Part shown: positions 1 through 5,782 of the stretch, piece after piece
How the letters are laid out: each line of letters starts with the position of its first letter
How positions within the stretch are numbered: position 1 is the first letter of the stretch
Source: Candidatus Caldarchaeum sp.
GTDB taxonomy: Archaea; Thermoproteota; Nitrososphaeria_A; Caldarchaeales; Caldarchaeaceae
DNA: 11,866 nucleotides
Reading direction: 5' to 3'
Assembly (NCBI GenBank): GCA_025054515.1
Contig: JANWZT010000027.1
Location: 1 to 11,866 of the forward strand
The notes under the pieces: generated by a model
The model's database searches: none
Told to the model about the DNA's origin: nothing
Seen by the model: the letters and a program-made list of their open reading frames with translations, nothing else
Program-made: the position numbers and the translations under genes

Positions 1-366
1 GACGCTCAATGCCAAGGCCTTGTTCCAGCCAAAAGGCGAGCGGTGGACTTCGACGCCGTATTCCAAGCCGGTTTGCTCCATAGTTTTGAGTATTTCGAGG
101 GCGTGTTCGGGCCGTGCAAGCTCTTTCGAAAGATGGGCAAACGGATACAAAACCATGCGCGGCACCTTCAACCTTTTCATAAATTCCACGGCGTCCGCGA
201 CAGCGGCCTTCGCAACCTCTTCGTTGTCCTCAGGTTCGACAGAAGTAAGCAAGACCAGCGCATCCTCTATCCGCGTCGGAGTCGGAAAAGCTTCTTCCGC
301 TACTGTTGACTCTTTCTTCACGGGTCTGTATTCGACGAAGTCCACGTGGAGCTCGAGAATTCTCAA
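1..366 (-). CDS. thrS: Threonyl-tRNA synthetase, archaeal type, N-terminal editing domain (partial)
   Basis: Only the first 122 codons are present; the gene runs off the left edge. ThrRS charges tRNA-Thr, and the archaeal enzyme carries an N-terminal D-aminoacyl-tRNA-deacylase-like domain that removes mischarged serine. The translation begins with an RILELHVDFVEY strand typical of this domain and contains YPFAHLS (residues 74-80) and SPFGWNKAL (110-118). His78 and Lys116 fall where the editing-site His and Lys of the Pyrococcus abyssi domain lie (family knowledge, aligned by eye). The start is a TTG at 366: an in-frame TGA lies 12 bases upstream, no other start codon is available, and a TATA-like box is about 29 bases upstream, as expected for a leaderless mRNA. 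The catalytic core and anticodon-binding domain lie outside the window. Bacterial-type ThrRS with a TGS domain is excluded by the sequence. Confidence 0.9.
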   Translation of the reverse strand, partial: MRILELHVDFVEYRPVKKESTVAEEAFPTPTRIEDALVLLTSVEPEDNEEVAKAAVADAVEFMKRLKVPRMVLYPFAHLSKELARPEHALEILKTMEQTGLEYGVEVHRSPFGWNKALALSV

Positions 367-390
367 ACCCTCAAAACGTCATCAAACCAC

Positions 391-398
391 GATATATA
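391..398 (-). promoter_or_regulatory. TATA box for thrS
   Basis: On the minus strand this reads TATATATC within GTTATATATC, centred about 28-29 bases upstream of the TTG start of thrS. This spacing fits a transcript that begins at or within a few bases of the start codon. Seen in sequence; promoter activity is inferred. Confidence 0.6.
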
Positions 399-449
399 AC
401 CGTAGCCACGCAGCCAACCGACCAAGCACCGCAACCTCCTCAAATTTGC

Positions 450-1385
450 TTAGGGCTTCGCCAGACTGTCGGCGACTTTCATCCCGTAACTGGGCAGAGG
501 CCACATCAACAGCACTTCATACGTTAGCTTCATCGCATCGGCGGAGCTTCCCCCTGCAAAGAGATCAAACAAAGACGGCGCCCTCGGCCTTATCCACCGC
601 GTAGGTGTGGTTGGGGGAAGGCCCGCCAACTGCCTCGCTCTGTCCACCGCGTCGTCGAGCGAGCCGACGGCGTCGACCAACCCAGCCCGGAAGGCCTGAA
701 CGCCCAAGTAGGGCCGCGCAGTCAAAACATCGTCCCAGTCGGAGACCTTGCCGGACCTATGGGTTCGCACCCTTTCAACAAACAAATCAGCGGTTCCCTT
801 CACAATCGAGTTGAGAACTTCCCTTTCCTCATCCGTCATCTTACGCCATTCACTTCCGATGTCCTTGAACCGGCCGCTTTTGAAAACTTCAGCCTTCACC
901 CCCAAGTTGGTCATAAGCTCTTCCCAGTTGATCAAAAGACTAACAGCACCGACAGAACCGGTCAAAGCCGCCGGAGCAGCGATTATCTCCTTAGCGGGGA
1001 GAGCGATGTAGTATCCGCCGGAGGCACCATATTCGCTGACGTAGCTTACCAGGGTTTTCTTTTCGGCAAGCTTTTTGAGATGACGGTAAATCTCTTCCGA
1101 GGCGACGGCGCTTCCTCCCGGGCTGTTTATGACGACAACGACCGCTTTCGCGGCCATGTCTCTCTCCACCCGCGACACAAGGGCCTCAACATCCCGAGGC
1201 GTCAACACATCCCCGGTTAGAAACGCCATCGGTGAATCAGCATATGCGATGACGCCTTCAAGGCTAATCAAGGCAACGTAATCAACTGAAACCCTTTCGA
1301 CCGGCGTCACCAGAGAGGCCGCAACACCGGCAACCACCACAGAGCCTATAACAATTCCCAGCAGAAACCAAAACCACCATTTCAT
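450..1385 (-). CDS. sppA: Signal peptide peptidase SppA (S49 family serine protease), membrane-anchored
   Basis: A 311-aa protein. It starts with a hydrophobic anchor (MKWWFWFLLGIVIGSVVVAG, residues 1-20) that should place the protease domain outside the membrane. S49 peptidases of this short type degrade signal peptides left in the membrane after secretion. The family motifs are visible: INSPGG (86-91), the nucleophile Ser122 in YGASGGYYIA, TGSVGA (142-147), and the general-base Lys174 in SGRFKDIGS. The Ser-Lys spacing of 52 residues equals that reported for Bacillus subtilis and Thermococcus SppA (family knowledge). A TTG nine bases upstream would add three residues, but ATG 1385 lies about 28 bases from a TATA-like box and gives the better signal-anchor start. 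It lies upstream of thrS on the same strand with an 83-base gap that contains the thrS promoter, so a shared operon is unlikely. Confidence 0.93.
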   Translation of the reverse strand: MKWWFWFLLGIVIGSVVVAGVAASLVTPVERVSVDYVALISLEGVIAYADSPMAFLTGDVLTPRDVEALVSRVERDMAAKAVVVVINSPGGSAVASEEIYRHLKKLAEKKTLVSYVSEYGASGGYYIALPAKEIIAAPAALTGSVGAVSLLINWEELMTNLGVKAEVFKSGRFKDIGSEWRKMTDEEREVLNSIVKGTADLFVERVRTHRSGKVSDWDDVLTARPYLGVQAFRAGLVDAVGSLDDAVDRARQLAGLPPTTPTRWIRPRAPSLFDLFAGGSSADAMKLTYEVLLMWPLPSYGMKVADSLAKP

Positions 1386-1409
1386 AGCAACCAAAAATTA
1401 CCCTATTCA

Positions 1410-1417
1410 GATTTATG
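1410..1417 (-). promoter_or_regulatory. TATA-like box for sppA
   Basis: On the minus strand this reads CATAAATC, centred about 28 bases upstream of ATG 1385, supporting that start and a leaderless or nearly leaderless mRNA. It lies back to back with the promoter of the divergent ferritin-like gene. Confidence 0.5.
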
Positions 1418-1470
1418 TGTTGACCGGTCTGACCGATTTACGTTGGAAAACGATGTGATGGCCTCGAGAA

Positions 1471-1478
1471 GATATAAA
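1471..1478 (+). promoter_or_regulatory. TATA box for the ferritin-like gene
   Basis: GATATAAA, centred about 27 bases upstream of the ATG at 1502. The open frame extends back to an ATG inside this box (1478), but transcription should begin near 1502, so the box argues for the downstream start. Confidence 0.65.
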
Positions 1479-1501
1479 TGATTGAGTATATGTGTGAGGT
1501 C

Positions 1502-1984
1502 ATGGGCAGAACAGGTATTGAAATCGTCAAAGCCCCCCTCGATGAAGTCATTTCGGACCTTCTGAAGGCTTACGCGGATGAATGGCTCGCTCACTACCAA
1601 TATTGGGTGGCCGCTGTCACGCTAAAAGGCGTCGACGCAGACACTTATAGACCCGTGTTGATGGAGATGTCTGCACACGAGCTGAAGCATGCGGAAAAAA
1701 TCGCGAAAAGAATTATCCAGCTCGGCGGCAAACCCGTGCTCCAATTTGAGAAACTGTTGGCGACAAGCGGATGCGGATACATCCCGCCACCAGAAGACCC
1801 CACCAACTACGAACAACTCATCAAAGACATTCTCAAGGCCGAGCAGTGCGCGATAAAGTTCTACAGCAGAATGGTTGAAAAATACAGGTTGACCGACGTC
1901 GTTACCTATGAAGTTTTCGAAGACCTTCTTCAAGACGAGGTCGAAGACGAACAGACGTGGGAAGACTTTCTCGCAAAACTCTGA
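1502..1984 (+). CDS. Ferritin-like Dps-like protein (DPSL / thioferritin type)
   Basis: A 160-aa four-helix-bundle protein of the ferritin superfamily. DPSL proteins form hollow 12-subunit shells that store iron while consuming peroxide. Likely metal-site residues are Glu27 (YADEWLAHYQYW), the ExxH motif Glu60/His63 (AHELKH), Glu114 (KAEQCAIKFY) and Glu146 (DEVEDE). Cys91 and Cys116 are 25 residues apart, the paired-cysteine signature described for Sulfolobus DPSL (family knowledge). Oddly, the second ExxH motif reads ExxD: Asp149 stands where His is expected. The start at 1502 is chosen over 1478 because of the TATA box spacing and because MGRTGIEIVK is a natural family N-terminus. The gene has its own promoter and is followed by an oligo-T stretch, so it is probably monocistronic. 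Iron storage is inferred from the family. Confidence 0.88.
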   Translation: MGRTGIEIVKAPLDEVISDLLKAYADEWLAHYQYWVAAVTLKGVDADTYRPVLMEMSAHELKHAEKIAKRIIQLGGKPVLQFEKLLATSGCGYIPPPEDPTNYEQLIKDILKAEQCAIKFYSRMVEKYRLTDVVTYEVFEDLLQDEVEDEQTWEDFLAKL

Positions 1985-1992
1985 TTCTTTTT
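1985..1992 (+). terminator. Oligo-T terminator after the ferritin-like gene
   Basis: TTCTTTTT directly follows the stop codon. Archaeal RNA polymerase terminates at T-rich runs without needing a hairpin, and the next gene has its own TATA-like box just downstream. Function is inferred. Confidence 0.4.
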
Positions 1993-2001
1993 ATCCACAA
2001 C

Positions 2002-2009
2002 CTAAATAT
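2002..2009 (+). promoter_or_regulatory. TATA-like box for the hflX cluster
   Basis: CTAAATAT, which predicts a transcription start near 2031-2033 and so a short leader of about 12 bases before the TTG start of hflX. That leader contains AGGCGAT, a one-mismatch match to the archaeal Shine-Dalgarno core AGGTGAT. Confidence 0.45.
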
Positions 2010-2043
2010 GTTGGCTTAGCGACAGCGAATTGTAGGCGATGGG

Positions 2044-3282
2044 TTGAAGGTAGCCCTCATACAACGACTTGAAGACTGGTCTGAATACAACCTCGATGAA
2101 CTCGAAGAACTATGCAAATCCGTCGGCTACCAGCCCGTTTACAAACTTGTTCAGAAAAGGCCCGTGCATTCAAAATTTATGATAGGGCCCGGGAAATTGG
2201 AAGAGTTGCGCAAAACTGTCAAAAGAATGAACATCGAAAAAATTGTCTCCGAAAACGAGCTGAAGCCTGTCCAGGAATACAACCTCGCCAAAGCTCTTTC
2301 GATTCCTGTGATATCGAGGACTCAGCTGATTCTCGAAATTTTTGCTCAAAGGGCGGCATCGACGGAAGCTAAGCTGCAGATTAAACTCGCCGAGCTTCAG
2401 TATGAGCTTTCGAGGGCGAAAGAGAAGGTGCGGCTTGCGAAAAAGGGTGAACAGCCGGGGTTCCACGGGTTGGGTGCCTACGAGGCCGACGTTTACTACA
2501 ACGAGGTCTTTCGACGAATTTCGACGATTAAGGAGAAGCTTCGGGCGATAAGGCTGCGGAAGACTTTGATGAGGAAGAAAAGAGCCGAAGGCGGGTTTCC
2601 GGTCGTGGCTTTAACCGGTTACACCAACGCCGGTAAAACCACATTATTCAACAGGCTTTCGGGGGAAAGTCAGCCAGTTAGCTCACAGCTTTTCACCACC
2701 CTTTCGACGACGTCGCGCATAGTCGAGTTTAAAGGCCGTAAAGCATATCTCTCCGACACCGTCGGATTCATCAAAAACCTGCCTCATCTACTCGTCGAAT
2801 CGTTCCATTCGACGTTGAGCGAATTCATCTACGCCGACCTTCTTCTCCTTGTCGTCGACGTCAGCGAAACCAAAGACGAAATAGAAACGAAGCTGAACAC
2901 CTGCCTCAACGTCTTAGACGAAGTCGGGGTGAGAAACGTTCCCCTATTGGTCGTCTTCAACAAAATAGACCGGTCTCACGACTACCGCGCTAAAATCGAG
3001 GAAATCAAGGTCGAACATCGGTACGTCGCTGTTTCGGCGACAACTGGTCAAAACCTCGACGAGCTGGAAAAAGTAGTCGCGGACATGATGGGGGGATACG
3101 TTAGGCTAAAGGCCCTTCTCGCCGACCGCGAATCCACCTATGAAATTCTTTCTGAAATAAGGAAGGTTTGCAACGTTTTGAAAATCGAATACGGGGATGG
3201 GTCTTTTGAAGTAGACTGTGAAGCTCCTGTTCAGCTCGCTGAGAAAATAAAAAACATGGCGGTTAACTTTCATGTCGTTTAA
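2044..3282 (+). CDS. hflX: HflX-family GTPase
   Basis: A 412-aa ribosome-binding GTPase. HflX proteins bind the large ribosomal subunit and in bacteria split or rescue stalled ribosomes; the archaeal role is presumed similar. The N-terminal HflX domain (residues 1-120, with the conserved FMIGPGKLEEL near 45-55) is followed by a basic coiled-coil linker (120-180) and a G domain. G-domain motifs are G1 GYTNAGKT (192-199), G3 DTVGF (238-242), G4 NKID (306-309) and G5 SAT (331-333). The start is a TTG, the only plausible start after an in-frame TAG at 2017. A short C-terminal domain follows the G domain. The stop overlaps the next gene by 11 bases, so the two are probably cotranscribed and translationally coupled. 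The family call is secure; the substrate is not established for archaea. Confidence 0.95.
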   Translation: MKVALIQRLEDWSEYNLDELEELCKSVGYQPVYKLVQKRPVHSKFMIGPGKLEELRKTVKRMNIEKIVSENELKPVQEYNLAKALSIPVISRTQLILEIFAQRAASTEAKLQIKLAELQYELSRAKEKVRLAKKGEQPGFHGLGAYEADVYYNEVFRRISTIKEKLRAIRLRKTLMRKKRAEGGFPVVALTGYTNAGKTTLFNRLSGESQPVSSQLFTTLSTTSRIVEFKGRKAYLSDTVGFIKNLPHLLVESFHSTLSEFIYADLLLLVVDVSETKDEIETKLNTCLNVLDEVGVRNVPLLVVFNKIDRSHDYRAKIEEIKVEHRYVAVSATTGQNLDELEKVVADMMGGYVRLKALLADRESTYEILSEIRKVCNVLKIEYGDGSFEVDCEAPVQLAEKIKNMAVNFHVV

Positions 3283-3736
3283 GAAGATGCGATTGCAGCA
3301 TGCGAGACAGCTTTTTTCCTTTATCTTCGGTGTTAGCGGTGAAGATTTTTTACCCGACGAATGCGAAGTTGAAATTTCTCCGGCCACGGGTAAATTGAGA
3401 AGGATTTGGCTCGACGGTAAATGTTTGGCGACGGTAAGGCCTACGGACGGGATGATTTCTTTGACGGTTGACGGTGCTCGGCGGCTGCTGGGTTTTTTGG
3501 ACGGTGTTCGTCATATGGTCGTCGTCGATGATAAGGGGGTAAAGCGCGTCGGCGACGGGTTCGATGTTTCGCCCGCCGACATTTTAGAAGCAGACCCAGC
3601 CATCGTTCCCGGTTCTGAAGTGTTGGTCGTCGACGTCAACCGCCAGCTTGTAGGTGTGGGAAAAGCCGTTCTTTCAGGCCGTGAAATGACCGGGCTGAAG
3701 AGAGGCGTGGCGGTGAAGGTTCGGCATAAGGTTTAA
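3272..3736 (+). CDS. PUA-domain RNA-binding protein (COG2016 / Tma20-MCT-1-like)
   Basis: A 154-aa protein. The N-terminal half (about residues 15-75; RIWLDGKCLATVRPTDGMIS is typical) resembles the pre-PUA domain. The C-terminal half is a PUA fold, with VSPADILEADPAIVPGSEV (99-117), VGVGKAVLSGREM (127-139) and a closing GVAVKVR strand. PUA domains bind structured RNA. The eukaryotic relatives Tma20/MCT-1 act in ribosome recycling and re-initiation, and archaeal members are commonly found beside NAC, as here. The start overlaps the end of hflX by 11 bases; an internal ATG at 3287 would shorten it by five residues. It could instead be a stray relative of the C-terminal PUA region of archaeosine tRNA-guanine transglycosylase, but its length and neighbourhood favour the ribosome-associated family. 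Confidence 0.85.
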   Translation: MSFKKMRLQHARQLFSFIFGVSGEDFLPDECEVEISPATGKLRRIWLDGKCLATVRPTDGMISLTVDGARRLLGFLDGVRHMVVVDDKGVKRVGDGFDVSPADILEADPAIVPGSEVLVVDVNRQLVGVGKAVLSGREMTGLKRGVAVKVRHKV

Positions 3737-3754
3737 ACTCTGTTCGCCGGGTGG

Positions 3755-4132
3755 TTGTTTGAGTTGAAGAGGTTAAGTCCGCGTGAAATGCGCCGTGCCC
3801 AGGAACGGATGCTCAAGTCGCTGGGGCTTGACATAGAGGAAATCGGACAAGCCGAGGAAGTCGTGATCAAGCTATCCGACCGCGTTATCGTGTTGAAAGG
3901 CCCAAGCGTCCTCGCGGTCAAGACAGGCGGTGAGAAGGTTTTCCAACTGGTGGGAGGAGAGGTCTCTGAGGAAAAGGCGGCCGAACCAGCTCCTGTCTAC
4001 GTCCCTTCGGATGATGATGTTTCCCTGGTCGTTGCCCAGACGGGTGTTTCCGAAGAAGAGGCCAAGAACGCGTTGTCCCAGTCCGGGGGCGACTTGGCGA
4101 AGGCGATTTTGCTTCTCCGTTCAAAAAGATAA
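3755..4132 (+). CDS. nac: Nascent polypeptide-associated complex protein (archaeal NAC, alpha type)
   Basis: A 125-aa protein. A basic N-terminal segment (LSPREMRRAQERML) is the expected ribosome-contacting part. It is followed by the NAC beta-barrel domain (about 24-70: EEVVIKLSDRVIVLKGPSV, then VFQLVGGEV), an acidic linker, and a C-terminal UBA domain (about 86-123, with VAQTGVSEEEAKNAL and GGDLAKAILLL). Archaeal NAC forms a homodimer that binds nascent chains at the exit tunnel. Two TTG starts are possible, 3755 and 3764. The Shine-Dalgarno-like GGGTGG at 3749-3754 abuts the first and is nine bases from the second, so 3764 may be the true start, costing three residues. It lies 18 bases after the PUA gene in the same probable operon. 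Its last 12 bases overlap the convergent regulator gene. Confidence 0.93.
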   Translation: MFELKRLSPREMRRAQERMLKSLGLDIEEIGQAEEVVIKLSDRVIVLKGPSVLAVKTGGEKVFQLVGGEVSEEKAAEPAPVYVPSDDDVSLVVAQTGVSEEEAKNALSQSGGDLAKAILLLRSKR

Positions 4133-5701
4133 AACCACCAAAGGTTTTAGATCTTTCAATTTTTCGGCTTCTTTACTGGAAACTTTCGCATAGAGGCCTC
4201 CTGTGTAAAACTTGTGAATTTCACGGATTTCGGATGCCGTCGTTAGGGATGGATTGGATGAATAGGGCTTGTTTTCTGCGAGACGCTCCACTTCTTTCGC
4301 GCCGTGCACGTGCATGTCAAGCTTCTTAAGCCTTTCAGCGGCTCTTTGACTGGATTTACTGGCCAAAAGCAATAGATTTTCTTCACTCAAACGCCGGCAT
4401 TCCTTCGCCGTTTCGGCGATGATTTCAGCCCGGTCGAAACCTGCTTTTTCAACCAGTTCATCGACGCCGACCAACGAAACTACAAAACGAAAGTTTTCCA
4501 ACCTCCAAAACCTCTTGACCGAGACGGCTTTGCCGTGAAAAGCCGCATTCAGCGCTTCAAGGGATGACCTCAATCCATCCCAAAACTTCTTTTCAGACGA
4601 ACCCGACCTCAGAAATAGTCCCACCAGGTTGACTGACCCTTTTCCACAGATCGCCGAAGATTCCTCAAACGGATGGCCCTCAGAGGAGGCCGGCCGCCGA
4701 GCGAACACGAGGTCGACCTCTTTTACCGACGGAAGCTGAATTTTGTCGAAGGGAGCGAGAAGGTGGAACCGCCGAATAGACAAACTGTCGGCGTCAACCG
4801 ATTCAGAAAGATAAACCGATACCTTCCGGCTTTTCTCCACAAGACAGTCGGCGACAAACCCAAACCTTTCCTCCGACAAGACAGCATCCTTCAAAACAAC
4901 TTCAAACTCTATAGCCTCAACCTCCTTAACGACGGACTTCAATTCATCGCCTTCGTAAATTCTTGAATACACGCTGAAAACCCATGTCTCAAGGCCTTCC
5001 AAATCTATGTCTCCCAAAAAATATTTCTCAGCAGCTTCGCTTGGAACGATTTTGTTCAGCGCGTATTCTCGGAAAACCGTGGCCGCCACGCTGCTGGTTA
5101 AAGCGCTGAAAGACGGGTTTTTGACCGTTTCTTCGAGAATTCTGTCGACGTCCGCTATCGGAAGACCTAAACGGGTAAGCCGGTTCCTGTACTGTTCCAT
5201 TCCCTGCTCGAGAAGGAAAGCGTTGACGAACTCCCTGATTAAGGGGGCCGTCAGATGTTCAATTCTCAAATTTTGCAATCTCTCTTCCACGGCTTTAGCG
5301 ACCTTGTCAGCTGTTTTAGCGGGCATCCCCGCTTCCTCGACCAAAACTTTCGATATCCTATTCCGGTCGAATTCCTCCAAGACCAAGTTTGAACGCCGCA
5401 CTTTGATCCGCTGCGTTTCAGAAAGCGTCCATCTCATCTCCTTCAAAATTCCAACGATTTGCACGCCTTTCGGAGTCAATTCATAGAGCTTGCTTTCTTC
5501 GTTGACACGCACCAAACCAGCGGCAAAAAGTGTTTTGAGGTGGTGGGCGAATTTCCCGGAGCCTGTTCGCTTATCCATCCCCGCGACGCGCATCAACTCG
5601 GTGTAGTTCATGGGCTGGTTTTCCAGACTTCTGAGAATGGCGACCCTGCTCGGAGAAGAAAGTGATTTGAAAATCTTCATCTCATCAACGTTTTCACTCA
5701 T
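4121..5701 (-). CDS. ArsR-like winged-helix / ATP-cone protein with a degenerate class III ribonucleotide reductase-like C-terminal region
   Basis: A 526-aa protein of unusual build. Residues 5-90 are an ArsR-like winged helix (LSSPSRVAILRSL; KFAHHLKTLFAAGLV; YELTPKG). Residues 99-182 look like an ATP-cone, the allosteric (d)ATP-binding domain of ribonucleotide reductases and NrdR (VRRSNLVLEEFDRNRISKVL near the start, YRNRLTRLG at the end). The rest resembles NrdD in order: YALNKIVPSEAAEKYFLGDI (213-232), GKGSVNLVGLFL (353-364), FWDGLRSSLEAL (373-384), VGVDELVE (411-418), SKSSQRAAERLKKLD (448-462), PYSSNPSL (479-486) and FYTGG (498-502). The glycyl-radical loop, the zinc site and recognisable active-site cysteines are missing, and the middle is about 180 residues shorter than in NrdD. 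Domain similarity is by eye. I infer a DNA-binding, nucleotide-sensing regulator, not an enzyme. Its targets are unknown; the divergent argF and its own promoter are candidates. Confidence 0.8.
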   Translation of the reverse strand: MSENVDEMKIFKSLSSPSRVAILRSLENQPMNYTELMRVAGMDKRTGSGKFAHHLKTLFAAGLVRVNEESKLYELTPKGVQIVGILKEMRWTLSETQRIKVRRSNLVLEEFDRNRISKVLVEEAGMPAKTADKVAKAVEERLQNLRIEHLTAPLIREFVNAFLLEQGMEQYRNRLTRLGLPIADVDRILEETVKNPSFSALTSSVAATVFREYALNKIVPSEAAEKYFLGDIDLEGLETWVFSVYSRIYEGDELKSVVKEVEAIEFEVVLKDAVLSEERFGFVADCLVEKSRKVSVYLSESVDADSLSIRRFHLLAPFDKIQLPSVKEVDLVFARRPASSEGHPFEESSAICGKGSVNLVGLFLRSGSSEKKFWDGLRSSLEALNAAFHGKAVSVKRFWRLENFRFVVSLVGVDELVEKAGFDRAEIIAETAKECRRLSEENLLLLASKSSQRAAERLKKLDMHVHGAKEVERLAENKPYSSNPSLTTASEIREIHKFYTGGLYAKVSSKEAEKLKDLKPLVVLSF

Positions 5702-5752
5702 GTCCGATGCTGTGATGATGTCGTTTGACTGGCTTAAGGGCTTATCGCCACA

Positions 5753-5760
5753 GTTTAAAA
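5753..5760 (+). promoter_or_regulatory. TATA box for argF
   Basis: GTTTAAAA, centred 26-27 bases upstream of ATG 5783, the exact spacing for a leaderless transcript. It lies in the 81-base region shared with the divergent regulator. A CTTAAG palindrome with flanking TGGC/GCCA arms (5730-5750) lies between the two genes and could be an operator, but the arms are short. Confidence 0.6.
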
Positions 5761-5782
5761 CATACCGTTATCCAGATGTTGC

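Noticed and set aside
367..449. tRNA or small RNA gene between thrS and sppA
   Set aside because: No cloverleaf, T-loop or A/B-box-like sequence; the gap is explained by the thrS promoter.
759..1220. 153-codon open frame on the plus strand opposite sppA
   Set aside because: It is the antisense shadow of a strongly conserved protease gene; the translation has no recognisable domain and no start signals.
1478..1501. Extended N-terminus of the ferritin-like protein starting at ATG 1478
   Set aside because: That ATG lies inside the TATA box; the start at 1502 has the correct spacing and a family-like N-terminus.
5702..5782. NrdR-type operator between the regulator and argF
   Set aside because: I looked for the bacterial NrdR box pattern (ACA-x-AT-rich-x-TGT palindromes) and saw no convincing match; only a short CTTAAG palindrome is present.
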